Below, piece by piece: positions 32,701 through 42,526 of a DNA stretch of 64,000 nucleotides. The stretch is from Spisula solida (taxonomy: Eukaryota > Mollusca > Bivalvia > Venerida > Mactridae), in contig OX365947.1 of assembly GCA_947247005.1 (NCBI GenBank), positions 30,460,760-30,524,759 on the forward strand, written 5' to 3'. How positions within the stretch are numbered: position 1 is the stretch's first letter; each line of letters begins with the position of its first letter. The position numbers and the translations under genes were made by a program. Under the pieces are notes generated by a model. It saw only the letters and a list, made by a program, of their open reading frames with translations, made no database searches and was not told where the DNA came from.

Positions 32701-35540
32701 GCTACTGATGTTGCTTATACTTCTGATGTTATTGCTGCTACTGATGTCGCCAGTACTAATGATGTTATTGCTGCTACTGGTGCTGCTAATACAACTGATT
32801 GCATTGCTGCTACTGATGTCAATACAACTGATGTTATTGTCGCTACTGATGTTGTCAATACTACTGATGTTATTGCTGCTACTAATGTTGCAAATACAAC
32901 TGATGTTATTGCCGCTACTGATGTTGTCAATACTACTGAGGTTATTGCTGGAACTAATGTTGCCAATACAACTGATGTAATTGCTTGCACTGATATTGGC
33001 AATACAACTGATGTTATTGCTGGCACTGGTATGGGCTATAAAACTGATGTTCTTGCTGCTACTGATGTTGCCAGTACTACTGGTGTTATTGCTGCTTCCG
33101 ATACTGGCAATACTACTGATGTTATTGCTGCTTCTGATGTTGGCAATACTGATGATGATATTGCCTCTACTGATATTGGCAATACTGTTATATTTATATC
33201 AACTGCAGATTTTGCTAATACGAGGGGGATCAACAAATACGCTGAAAACTCTTTAAAGGTTTTGTTACGTGACCAATTTTGCTGAACTCGGTCAGATAAT
33301 AGATCGGCATATTACACAAACATAATTATAAAATCATTACATCTAAGAAATATTTGGTCGAATAATCATAGAAACCATAACGTCACCATAGCTACACCGG
33401 CACAGTGTTATCATGACGTGGATACATGTAACATATACGAGTGCATACTCATTCAGGGCCACAATTCATGGTACATGGCACGTTCAATGATTCTAAAAAA
33501 CCTATTCATACAATAAGATACACTGCATAAACCTGTCAACCGGAAATCTAAACGTTGCCATTGCAACTTGCATGGGGATTGCTACGGAAGAGCTTTAAAT
33601 TGATGGCGTAATTCGACGTTATTGACGTCGGGTGTATATGCTTTTGAATGTTTTGAATGTCATAATATCTTAGATTCGTTTCGCCACATTTCCATCAGTA
33701 ATTTGTGACTTTATTCACAACACAACTTTGTGTTGCCTACTTCTGCAGCACACTCATATTCAGACAACGATTTCGAACACACTAGCTCAAAAACGGGTTT
33801 TTGATTTTTTAACATCATTGTATAAAACACATCATTTAGAAAATCATAGTGTTACAAACGCACGGATAGTACGTCATCGTTTGCAACGTCGGAAAATAAG
33901 AAAATTTGGGCCGCATGACGTCGTACAGAATCCTATCATAAAATACATAGTTGAAATAGTCATAGCATCTATTGACATATTAAAATGATGAAATTAGTTA
34001 ATGTTTTCAATAACAACACCCGTAAGTGTGCATTCTTGCAGTTTTGATAAGAAACTTGACAACGTAACTGCAGCTTGTGTCTAGGTGTAAAGTTTATAAG
34101 CTTAAGAAGCAAGATTGTAAATTGAAAAACTATGCCAGTTTTTGTCTATTATCCAAAACAAAAACCTATTAGATCAAAGTACATGTATATTTAATTTAAA
34201 CAAATGCACATTCAAATAGCCGGAATATACCTATCTACATACCATTCATTATACAAACTTTTTGATGAATATTGAACTGCAGCATGATAATATGTAGGCA
34301 GGACAGTCTGAATGATACCATGCCGGGATAAATATACAGGCTACATATTTTTAAACTACAGCAATTTAGAAAATAAAAAAAATATTTTCAACCGATGTCA
34401 CGGTTATATCTATGATATAAAATCTTCTTCGGAGTTGAAAAAAAAATCATAGGCTTCTTTGCCTCTCTCTTGAAATACGATAATACACAATAGAATACAT
34501 ATGTAGTAATAAATTGATTAATTAAAGACATGCCGAAGCTGACGATATGAATCTACTTAAGTATAACATTTCTGTATACGTGAATACAAGCCCTGTCGGT
34601 GTCGGGGAAAATACACAAAGCACCGGAATAGCCGATATATTAGGTACATGATCAACTTCCGGCGAGAGCAAATAGTCAAATTAGATCGGAAATTGGAAAA
34701 GGACCGTTCTAAAGAATTTCTTATATTTTCTTAACTAAAATTTTCTGTACATAAGGATCTGGACCATGGCCGAGCAAATATATATTTGCATTATGGTCAA
34801 ATAGACCCCACACCCTGATTACGGGTCACCTTATCCCATAAGTCTAGATCTACTTTCAGGACCAAATGTTCATATTTTGTTCATTATGTTACTAAATAGT
34901 AAGACTATCTCAAAGTAATACCGACTTTAGTGGCCTTATCATAAGATACAAAAAGTTTTTTCATAACAAGACAAGTTTACATAAGTGTACAGTTGAGTTG
35001 CTTGTAATATATGAGAGTTTATTAACCAACCTCTGTGAGCCATTCTAAGGCTTCCGACTGTGTCTTGCTACGATCTAAACCATTGACACGATACCAATCC
35101 GAGGCTGCGTCGACTTTCCCGCCAAGTTGTCGTCCGTATAAATTTGTCATTTGTCTAATATTAAACTCTTGTAAGCATTCCTGGCCCTTATTTTTGGTCA
35201 CTTCCCATTGGGCCCAGATTGAAGACTGCCGAAAAGGGAGTTTATCTGGTGATGTAGAACGCAGGAATGAACGTTCACGTCTGGGTGAGTTTGATGTAGA
35301 TCGGTTGTCTCTGGTTGGTGAGTAAGATTTGATGGGTGAATATGCCCGACGTCCCTGTCGTGGGGTGCTTTTCTGTACCCCTATAAGATCACTCGTGTCG
35401 ATTGGCGTGGGTGTCGGTCTTATGCTTTGATCTATCGTGCTCTGGAAACTACTCGTTCTTGGAATACTAGTTTCACCATTCGTATGTCCCGGAACACCAT
35501 GTGTCTTTTTGATTTCTACATCCATTACAAAATCCGACAT
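14656..35540 (-). CDS. Gene A: C17orf98-motif protein, 6 exons, 354 aa
   Basis: Join 35540-35031, 29902-29783, 25434-25296, 23570-23447, 16993-16907, 14740-14656: 1065 bases, 355 codons, every junction in phase. The ATG (ACAAAAATGT) has an in-frame TAA upstream and no acceptor between. Residues 20-115 are Ser/Thr/Pro/Arg-rich with SPIK, SPTR and SPDK motifs, as in microtubule-binding regions. A compact part follows (IWAQWEV to WLTE, about 119-170). Residues 211-225 are charged (EMRAREMLKEEK). FTNDAIVT (249-256) and IIPQYDASSDRHCKAYF (266-282) form the motif shared with genes B and C. The tail is Pro/Thr/Gly-rich (STPRPTPGPTPY). I do not recognise an exact vertebrate orthologue. By kinship with gene B an axonemal or sperm microtubule role is inferred. 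It is spread over 21 kb full of mobile elements. Confidence 0.8.
14741..16906. other. Gene A intron 5
   Basis: AT-rich intron. The only structure noted is a run of three degenerate copies of about 35 bases around CCCCTGTGGACA at about 16528-16623. The intron contains no recognised gene. If gene B has its own promoter, part of it may lie here. Confidence 0.5.
16907..16993 (-). CDS. Gene A exon 5 (residues 299-326)
   Basis: An 87-base exon between CCCTTTGTTACATAG and GTACGTAAG. It encodes EQRSDNSINIIPLIDPIRRA and MRPSLTNL, with split codons on both sides that fit the neighbours. An alternative acceptor 15 bases upstream (CTAAAG) would put the exon out of phase with exon 4. Confidence 0.72.
17833..17962 (-). 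repeat. SINE copy 1, box B region deleted
   Basis: On the minus strand the head GTGCCTTCGTAGCTCAATGG resembles a tRNA box A. The expected box B region is missing: the sequence passes from CATCTAATCTTGGAG straight to the body ACACATATGTCTGCCATATT. The body matches SINE copy 2, so the deletion is internal. The copy would be transcriptionally weak or dead. Confidence 0.75.
17963..19088. other. Gene A intron 4, nothing recognised
   Basis: AT-rich intron between the SINE and the foldback element. No gene was seen on either strand. Confidence 0.5.
19089..19490. mobile_element. Foldback element, copy 1
   Basis: A palindrome at 19107-19221 has arms of about 30 bases (GCTCATTACATACGAGTTTT and its complement). 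It is followed by a segment bounded by TATTTATCACATAAC at 19239 and its exact complement ending at 19490. The whole unit recurs at 45145-45554. It has no coding capacity, so it is a MITE or foldback transposon. Confidence 0.75.
20670..20730. repeat. Short foldback, GGGAG family
   Basis: TAAAGGGAG at the left and CTCCCTTTA at the right, 61 bases overall. It belongs to the same small family as the elements at 21743, 23623 and 31284. Confidence 0.55.
21743..21851. repeat. Short foldback, GGGAGATAA family
   Basis: The left arm GGATTATCTCCC and the right arm GGGAGATAATCC are perfect complements over 12 bases, 109 bases overall. Confidence 0.65.
23447..23570 (-). CDS. Gene A exon 4 (residues 257-298, motif exon)
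   Basis: A 124-base exon between TTTCTTTTCAG and the strong donor GTAAGTATT. It carries RFKDIIPQYDASSDRHCKAYF, the family motif, then KRKDVKKLLDVTCSR. The intron before it (phase 1) splits the conserved region, unlike genes B and C, where the region is in one exon. Confidence 0.82.
23623..23676. repeat. Short foldback beside gene A exon 4
   Basis: The left arm AAGGGGAGCAACTC and the right arm GAGTTGTTCCCCTT pair over 13 of 14 bases. It sits about 50 bases before the exon 4 acceptor on the minus strand, within reach of the branch-point region. Confidence 0.6.
24101..24250. repeat. Dispersed repeat shared with 46360-46480
   Basis: The stretch around GCCTAGCCACCTACGCAAGA and ATTTCAAGCAAG recurs with moderate divergence at 46360-46480. 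There is no coding frame, and the family is unknown. Confidence 0.5.
25070..25254 (-). repeat. SINE copy 2 with a complete tRNA-like head
   Basis: The minus-strand head at 25253-25182 is 72 bases with a pairing acceptor stem (GCCTC/GAGGC), box A (TAGCTCAATGGTTAG) and box B (GGTTCAAATTC). The loop resembles Arg-TCT, but the U33 position is G and the anticodon stem is poor, so it is tRNA-derived rather than a tRNA. The body, CTGCCATATTTCAGCCGAAA onward, matches copy 1. The tail GGCAGCACTCAACTTAA runs to about 25070, read from the plus strand. Confidence 0.8.
25296..25434 (-). CDS. Gene A exon 3 (residues 211-256)
   Basis: A 139-base exon between GATTTCAG and GTACTAG. It encodes a charged helix-like start, EMRAREMLKEEKN, then RTPSVQDIRAREEKFTNDAIV. 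FTNDAI is echoed by FINDAI in gene C. A SINE begins only about 40 bases into the following intron. Confidence 0.82.
25435..26749. other. Gene A intron 2, proximal to exon 3
   Basis: AT-rich sequence; no gene or element boundaries recognised. Confidence 0.45.
26750..27160 (-). pseudogene. LINE ORF2 C-terminal relic (jockey/L2-like)
   Basis: Minus-strand frames give VHPNLEYFATIWTPHHTTST, then after a gap STRAQYAHKLRHISMRMYVF, then after a frameshift PSTIQAWNSLPASIAV. The order (LEYxxxxWxP; R-rich KCSFF; PSTIxxWNxLP) is the conserved tail of jockey, I and L2-type LINE polyproteins. At least two frame changes mark it as dead. It lies inside gene A intron 2, in the same orientation as the gene. 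Confidence 0.7.
27161..29782. other. Gene A intron 2, remainder
   Basis: A moderately GC-rich patch at 27550-27880 and a 120-codon plus-strand open frame at 28357-28719 were examined. The frame has no splice or start support and no family resemblance, so it was not called. Confidence 0.45.
29783..29902 (-). CDS. Gene A exon 2 (residues 171-210)
   Basis: A 120-base phase 0-0 exon between GTTGTTTTGCAG and GTAAGATT. It encodes EAVQAASAPISCTPRGTQ and ends GYNKFVGTPYKNR. GC content is higher than in the flanks, and the phase fits both neighbours exactly. It is symmetrical, so skipping it would keep the frame. Confidence 0.7.
29903..31283. other. Gene A intron 1, 3-prime part, nothing recognised
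   Basis: AT-rich intron with no credible exon on either strand. Confidence 0.5.
31284..31334. repeat. Short foldback, AGGGGAGATAA family
   Basis: AGGGGAGATAA and TTATCTCCCCT are exact complements 29 bases apart, forming a compact hairpin. Confidence 0.65.
31406..31506. mobile_element. Palindromic element, copy 1 of 3
   Basis: GTTAGAACATATTAAGTAAA leads through AATGATTAAAAA to a centre of GCGAGCGAAGCGAAGCGAG, then back through the complement to TTCTAAC. It can fold over nearly its whole length. It has no coding capacity. Confidence 0.7.
31629..31782. mobile_element. Palindromic element, copy 2 of 3, with longer arms
   Basis: The same core as copy 1 but with outer arms CGGCGTTTTCATTGG ... 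CCAATGAAAACGCCG and GTAGGTTATATTCTAA ... TTAGAATATAACCTAC. The outer arms show the full element is at least 150 bases. Confidence 0.7.
31890..32075. mobile_element. Palindromic element, copy 3 of 3, more diverged
   Basis: The core is in the opposite orientation (GACTCGCTTCGCTACGCTCG) with the flanking ATTAAGTAAATG and TTACTTAATATGTTCTAAC arms. The right part repeats the outer sequence ATTTTCATTGGCTAATAATG. Three clustered copies within 700 bases suggest local multiplication or repeated nested insertion. Confidence 0.65.
32131..33285 (+). repeat. 36-bp tandem array with a 384-codon open frame
   Basis: About 30 imperfect copies of a 36-base unit made of two related 18-base halves (ACTGATGTTATTGCTGCT and ACTGATGTTGCCAATACT). 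From the stop codon ending at 32130 to the TGA at 33285 one plus frame stays open for 384 codons. It reads as a 12-residue repeat TDVIAATDVANT and ends in a non-repetitive tail (about RGINKYAENSLKVLLRDQFC). Small deletions of 3 or 6 bases keep this frame. There is no ATG at its beginning and no strong acceptor, and other frames are also long (poly-Leu/Met). It lies antisense in gene A intron 1. Best read as a minisatellite; coding is possible but unproven. Confidence 0.7.
33286..35030. other. Gene A intron 1, 5-prime part, nothing recognised
   Basis: AT-rich. The open frame at 33728-33988 begins at GTG and has no supporting signals. Confidence 0.5.
35031..35540 (-). CDS. Gene A exon 1 (residues 1-170)
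   Basis: 170 codons from ATG to the donor (CACAGAG then GTTGGT), phase 0. Basic Ser-Pro repeats lead into the block NLYGRQLGGKVDAASDWYRV and the end EALEWLTE. A GTG nine bases earlier is open in frame, but ATG at 35540 is the likely start. Confidence 0.82.
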
Positions 35541-38500
35541 TTTTGTCACTTTATTTAATAAATATTTTTAAATCATTGAAACATAGTCCTCATTTCAGGC
35601 GTAAATATTAAATGTTCCTTAGTATTAATTATCAACGTTCAATAAACGACACATATATTCGTACAACTGCTTAAAATGTTTAATCGGATAAAACAGATTT
35701 AATTTTTTCCCTTAATCCTTCAATATAAACTCATTAGGAGTTCCTTCCCTTTGTTAGTTGTCCGCCACTATTACTGCAATTAGATTGTCACCAACCGGTG
35801 CGTTTATCGTCACCGTTCGTTAGATCCACTTTCATTGCATTTTGGTGTCACCTAATAATTCGACCGCGTTAAGACGATACAATATATGCATATCAATAAT
35901 GTTTGATATCTTTAATAAAACTCTGCTATCATCAATGATGTTTGTCCATACATATATTGATAGCTCGTTTCTATGTTTGCTGATAATAAATCGTAAATCG
36001 TTGTAAAGCGTTCCAAAAAGCTTTCATGACTTTTAACACAGTATATTATCAGTATTTGACGTTTCACAGTTTTTGTAAAACATTGTTATCAGATCTGTAT
36101 TATCCAATATTTTCTTATAATATTCTCCTTAAATACCATGATTTCATTTCAATAAAATCGTCATCTATGATAAACATCGGTTACTAGTGTATACATTTCT
36201 CATTTTAAGTTTATTTGACGCAAAACCGAAGTTATCACACTCCAAAAGGTTTGATACCTTGCGCATAAATTTCTCATGTATACGTAATGTATATGTCCAA
36301 ATATATGTGATTATTGGAACATAAAGATGTTTTTTGAATCCATGTAGCAACCGCCACAAGATGCATAACAAATACAACCGATTAAAAATAAAGACATTAA
36401 AACATAAATAACACCACAGAAATGGTAAATTCGTATAAACCACTCTTACAAGGAACCAAGGTTTATAAAAAAGCATTAAAAGATTTAAGATGGTCGGGTG
36501 TTATACTATTGTAGTAGTTGAACTATAGAGGATTCGTAATCAATTATTTAAAGATCCGATCATAATAGGTGGGAGCATCTTTGAAGTATTTAACATATCT
36601 ACAACATGCAACACACGCAATATGAGCCAAGCTGATACCGTGATACATTATGTCTATCTGGTGATCATTTCTCAGTTTGAGGACTGGTGTTTCCTATGTT
36701 GCTACAATTGACAAGTTGATAACTGACACTGACGTTAGAATGAAAACAACATCACAACGTCAAAGACGTACAACCGCCCACAATACCGTGTACATTTTTT
36801 TGTAATTTAAAATTGCTCATTTATAAGAAAAAATATTAACAATCTTACGACAGGCATTTCAACTTCAGGAATTCAACTTTACGGAAAAAAACATGAATTC
36901 GTGATGTTTATATTCAGAATTCATGAAGTTATATTATATTATTTTTATTTCCTTAAATATTGAGGAGAATATATATCAAAAGAAATACATTTATAGCATA
37001 CATTCAACATAATTAATGGATAATTAAATCGCAAAGTTCTACAATATATATACACGAAAAGACAAGAGGACAATTTGTAAATACTTGCACTGGCACAAGA
37101 CTCAGAAGTATACACATCACATTAAACATACATGAAACAAGTAACAACACTAGAGAATAACACATCACATTAAACATACGTAAAACCACCGGGTTACATC
37201 ACCGGAGAATTACAAACATAGCTACATGGTATTTAAAGCACAAGAGGGCAGCATATGTTATGGTACATACACAAACAAATTACACTACCAAAGACTAACA
37301 TATTCCACAATCACAATACATACACAAAAGCATGTTATAACACTAGGGACTAACACATTTCTTTATACATACACTTACACACAAGTTATGGCATAACTGT
37401 ATGTTACAGCACATGAAAACAACATTGTACATCGAGAACAACATAATTATGTATACATACCTACAAAGAAGACAACACATGATAACGACATATTACATGT
37501 TACAGACAATACAACAATTGATGCACGTGCAACACATGCACGTGATAAATAACATAATTTATATCCGCAAATACAATTAGCAATAAATGTGTACACATGA
37601 AGATTACTGCACCAGATTATTATATTTTATAGCAATTCTTCTGTTTACACCTTTATATCATAGAGAATAACTGATGTATATGTACATGTATCACGTAATT
37701 CTTTGACTGGTTTAAAATATATTTCTTTGACTCGTGTATGGAGTATTTTATTCGTTTATGTAGTGCTATACATGTATGAATGTCTAAATAGTCTAAATGA
37801 ATGAATAACATTCCGTTTCAACTTAAGTCTGACCTTTGAGAGAAAGAGAACCAATTTTCACGTAATATCGACCAGTTCATTAAGGGTTACTATGGTAACC
37901 TTTATTTGGAATGCTATTCCTATCGGTCACACTACGTGGGAGACTTTTGAACTAAATTCTACAAAATGTGACTCAACTAACACCATTGGTACAGTCTTAA
38001 TTGACATCTCTGAAAAACACAAATCCTCGCCTTAAACGTTTCTATTGATTTATAATCAACATTACAATCAAGTTCATAATAAATGTTTCTTTTTTATCAC
38101 ATCATGTTTAAAGCTAACATTCATCCACCGACCATGGACTGACATCTGTCAATGGGGGTGATCGTTGGGGACTTTAGATATTATAATTGTCAAAAGGGCA
38201 CATCAAAGAATGTACAGGTTTTTTAAAATTCCTAACCATATCTTCTTGTTCGTTATTGTTCAGTATATCACCAACACAACTTGAACTATGCAATACAATC
38301 ATGTATTCATATCGTTTAAACCATCATGTCATACTTAGGAAGACTTTAAAACCCTAACAAAGCCGCAGATATTTATTTACTGGTTCGATTTCATACCATG
38401 AACTTATTTTGATCGGTAAGAACTTGGCTAAATCGTTTATCCAATCTTCTTCGTCACAATACCAAACAGTACGGGTATCTCACGGGTTGAAATGGCAATA

Positions 38501-39126
38501 ATTACTTTCATTTCAGAGCAATTCTTCTAAGACTAGTACGACGAACTACTCTCCTATCTAGAAGAAAAGTGATTTCTCACCCCTTGGTAGCGTTAACGTG
38601 AGAACAGTATTGAAAACGACAGATTTAAACCAAGGAGTTGCAAATACAAATACACGTACAGTGTATATGTTTTGGAATTCAGCATCCAGACTGACCAATA
38701 CCAGTTTATATAATAAATCTAACAATTTCAAAATGATAATTCCGTGATGGATGTGACTTCAGAACTGCAGTATAATATGTAAGGTAATCCATTAAATATA
38801 AATGAATACCAATATAAAAAGGGTAGGGCGACGCAAAAGAAGTGTAACTGTGTATTAAAGTAAAGCAATGTAAAACGACAGTTTTGAAATATTTTCATAC
38901 CCAACCCTCCATATTGCACATAGTCATATATAGCTTATGGTAGATTATCGTCTCATTACAATCTTTGGTAAACAAACGCTGAATTAAACGAATTTATGAC
39001 TTAATCCATATAGTAAATCATAGCTCATTGTGTACACACGTGAGCTTTAATTCAGGAAATAACTCAGCAGTACTTAAATAAACTACAATCTAAGTCTGAA
39101 CCCAAACTGTATGACCAAACGGTGGA

Positions 39127-39365
39127 AAGGACCGTGGTAACAAGGGTGGATAAGGGGTCAGTCTTTGAGCCGTGGTAACCTGTATGTAATGTGACCAACC
39201 TTTGAAACATGGCAACCTAGATCGTTTAAGGTCAGCTGGGTCAGTTTTTAAGCCATAACAACAAAGATGGATTGGGGCAGTCTTTGAGCCATTGTAACCA
39301 GTATATAGTGGGGGTCAGCCTTTTAGCCGTGGTAAACAACATCATTTCAGCTATGGTAACCATCG
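39127..39365. repeat. Degenerate tandem repeat, unit about 45 bp
   Basis: About five diverged copies of a unit containing GTCAGTCTTTGAGCCRTGGTAACC followed by a GGGG-containing spacer. No coding frame is preserved. Confidence 0.55.
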
Positions 39366-41039
39366 TCATTTGGAGTCCTTATATAAATATTGTCTGTTGT
39401 ATCATTTCGAATACGATACATTAATACATGACCGTTTTCGTATCCACGCCAATGGAAATATGGTCATTGTCGTGATGACGTCAGTCTCCATGGTGACCGA
39501 TGAACAGAAGTTAGGTGGTAACTATAAGTGTATTGTTGACCAATTTTGTATACAAAACCCCGAACTCTGTTATATAATGTATACCCATAGTCTCTTATAT
39601 CGCGAAATGTTTATTAATCACCATTATACAACAATACACGGAACGGACCGGAATGCGGGTGGAATTTAGACATACCATATCATTCTGCCCGTAACCGGGG
39701 TCCAGGATATGAACCTGTCATAGCAAACATGACCCTGTACTTTATAATTAAACATAACGTAGATTCATATAATGTATGCATTATTCTTCTGGTGCAAACA
39801 AAGAGCATTTTCATGACTAGAAAGTGTACTCCCAGCATGCTAGCGTTAACAGTCGTACTTGGAAGTCCCCTTCATTGACAGGTGAATAAATAATAACCAT
39901 CTTTACAGATACAACGCCAACCAAACTTACAAGGTATTCATCTATATTATCATTCCTGTACGTACTTCAGTAGTATAATTGTCATTATAACATGTTAGGT
40001 CAAATACTTCCAACTGTCACATTTAAGGCGATTGTCGATGAAGTGCGCTGTTTTGGCGTAAATAAAAACACTGGTATTTAGCTTGACGTTTTAAGCCAAT
40101 TATTTGTACTAAATCACTATTAAAATATAATAAAACTACGAGAAGAGAAAGTTATAAATTTTATTTAACATTGGAAATAAGTCAATCTGTTGACCATCAG
40201 ATTGATGTGTTTGTTAAACAGACTTAATCCCACTGCATTACCAGTTAGTCTGTCAACATTTTAATGATATGACGATTTTGTCAAAATCTCCCCCAAACCC
40301 CCATCTAATACCCTGAGCCGTTTATCTCTGCCGTAAGAACTTGAATAGATGATCGATAGATCTTCAATCAACGAGACATTATCATGATCTCGGCCAGTAA
40401 TAACCATCTCAATTCATACAAACGTTGATGAAAAAGTGGCTGAACCGGCAGGATTGTAATGTTATATATCAAAATATATTACATTGCCAAGGGAACCTAC
40501 ACTTTACATGAATTAGTATAAGCATGTCCGTGAAAGCTAATTTCAGTTAGATGAATATGAAACTGTTCACAGTTATTCTGGCGACAAAATAAAAGCCTGA
40601 TAGAAAAACATCAGATATGTGATATAAGTATGTCATGCTATCCAAAAAGGTTGGTAATTTTGTTTTTGTTAGAGGCTCACAGGAGAGACTGGACTTGCCA
40701 AACTGTGTCCCCACTTAGAATAAAGTCGTAACTATTATTAGTAGTATTATTATAGGTGTAAGTAGCTGTGGTAGTTGGGTATGGTGCTAAAGATACACAC
40801 TGGTCTGTATCAACTCCCCAACGATTTATGTACTCGTTTATCCTCGCCATCGGAAATCCTTATGGGTGAGGCCTCCGGAAGAGGTTAGTCTTCAGTTTTG
40901 GGGGGATTGTACATGATACAGAAGATGCCCCAGTTTCAGCAGCATCCCTGGTTCTTTTACGTGCCTGATGTAAAACATCGTACACGGGAACTCGCTTAAC
41001 GTCCCGTTAGTAATGTTAGATGGGAAACACTGATAAGCA

Positions 41040-41125
41040 TCCGACTGGAGGAGGGATCAAACCCACATCCTTCGGATCAGCAGTCAGTAGCCAATACCAC
41101 TGGACCACTTGTCCACCTAACTCCC
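41040..41125 (-). repeat. tRNA-like SINE fragment
   Basis: On the minus strand, AAGTGGTCCAGTGGTATTGG (box A-like) and GTGGGTTTGATCC (box B-like) lie at tRNA spacing. A related phrase from the body of the same element (CCCTGGTTCTTTTACGTGCC, at about 40950) recurs near 49840. Confidence 0.45.
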
Positions 41126-41610
41126 CAACACTTCTGGTAGCGGCTTTATAGAAATAGAAATCAAGCTAAGAGAAACACAACAGATCTTGTTAACACTTGT
41201 AGGTGAAATGTCCGTCAGTAATTGAGGTGAGATAAGTGAATATTTGTGAGCAATCAAACACTTGTTCTTCAATTCCATTTCGATATTTCACGCTCTATGT
41301 TGAGCACTTCAAAGATAAAAAGGCGGCTAAGTATATATGTCATAAACTAAATACAATAAATCAAATAAATAATAATTCAACTTTACTGATAACATGTAAA
41401 TATTTATGCGAACTATTATACACTAGATGATCAAAGTTAATGTTGATAAGCACGTCATATATGTTAGTCTTCATACGGTCCCTGTGAGGGGAATCAAATT
41501 TATAAATATTGAAAGTGATGTTTGAGGTATTTCGAACATGTTCCAGGATAGTTTCCTTCTAACGGAAGTCTTCAATTCATAAGACATTAAATGCGTTTTA
41601 ATTAATTACC

Positions 41611-41695
41611 GAACGGAACGGAACGGAACAGAACAGAACAGAACAGAACAGAACAGAACAGAACAGAACAGAACAGAACAGAACAGAACAGAACA
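41611..41695. repeat. Pentanucleotide microsatellite (GAACR)17
   Basis: Three GAACG units followed by fourteen perfect GAACA units. The purity of the second part suggests active length variation. A short relic of the same motif is at about 49731-49748. Confidence 0.95.
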
Positions 41696-42227
41696 ATAAC
41701 TATATTTGCACACTTTTGAACTTATACGATATTTTGAACGCCTTGTTAGTAACGAAATGTCGACATACACTGAGTTTACATGAAGGTTGCTAAGATTATG
41801 GGTTTTGATTCCTCAATATCTTGAGTTATTGTGAATGTTTCTTTTAAAATTACTGTTGGTACACAAAAGGTGTTTTGATTATTTCTGTTTCAAACACTGT
41901 TCATTAAAAAAAATATAACTTCAAATATATAAGTAATAATTGCCCCAGTTTTGCAATTAAAACCATCTCAATGAAAACGTCGCATTTTCAAAAATCAATT
42001 TTTCAGTAGTTTTTTTTTATTCACCATTTATATACATTTGTATATCAAATTGATATTCTGATGTTTTCCAAAATAAAACATCGGTCTTGATTCAGAAAAA
42101 CTGGCGATTAATTAATAATAAGTATCGCTTAGCAACGGTGACATTTCAAAACAACGAAACGCTGTTTAGGACATAGGTTTATTACGTTGTCACAGACGTT
42201 GCTAAGAGGTGATATTTCAGTACTTAC

Positions 42228-42488
42228 CGAGGATGGAAGTCGTTCTCTATGTAGTATTGTCTTTACAAGCGGTGATTGGAAGTATGATTGTGCGTATTTA
42301 TCTTTCTTGGCGGTATAAACTGGTATGATAGGTTTCTTTCTAGGGTAATAATAGACTTGAGTACGTATTGCATCGTTGATGAACCTCTTCTCCATAGAGT
42401 CACGTTCTGTGTGATCTGGTAGTGGTTTCACTCTAGCCTGTACCATGTCCTTGTGCCATAGTGGACTCTTGTACACTACCCAGTCAAC
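42228..42488 (-). CDS. Gene C: internal exon with the C17orf98-family motif (87 aa)
   Basis: A 261-base exon, phase 0-0, between TTGTCTATCTACAG and the strong donor GTAAGTACT. It begins VDWVVYKSPLWHKDMVQ, then RFINDAIRTQVYYYPRKK, then IIPVYTAKKDKYAQSYF (exon residues 54-70), and ends LHRERLPSS. The last block matches gene A (IIPQYDASSDRHCKAYF) and gene B (VIPPYNSQKDGHVENYF) position by position. FINDAI matches FTNDAI of gene A. Unlike gene A, no intron separates the two blocks. The flanking exons were not found: upstream ones should lie above 42488, downstream ones between 35541 and 42228. It is therefore a partial gene, or possibly a lone surviving exon. The open frame continues into the intron on both sides and should not be used to set the boundaries. 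Confidence 0.78.
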
Positions 42489-42526
42489 CTGTAGATAGAC
42501 AATGACGTCATGTGAGTGCATCTGAC

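Larger units (their letters stand above)
35541..42227. other. Region between gene A and the gene C exon
   Basis: Upstream flank of gene A and, by inference, downstream introns or exons of gene C. 37081-37560 is an ACA-rich degenerate stretch. A few proteinlike minus-strand open stretches near 38350-38760 have internal stops and no good splice sites. I could not find the exons that should follow the gene C exon. Confidence 0.45.

Noticed and set aside
32336..32980. 214-codon poly-Leu/Met plus-strand open frame
   Set aside because: An off-frame reading of the 36-bp array. The composition is implausible, and the other plus frame is longer and better balanced.
35022..35549. Start of gene A at the GTG at 35549
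   Set aside because: Nuclear genes start at ATG; the ATG at 35540 has a suitable context.
38350..38760. Proteinlike minus-strand stretches that might be downstream exons of gene C
   Set aside because: Each is bounded by in-frame stops without good acceptors or donors, and none resembles gene B exons 2-3.
41611..41695. CRISPR-like or telomeric array
   Set aside because: A simple pentanucleotide microsatellite without spacers and unlike TTAGGG.
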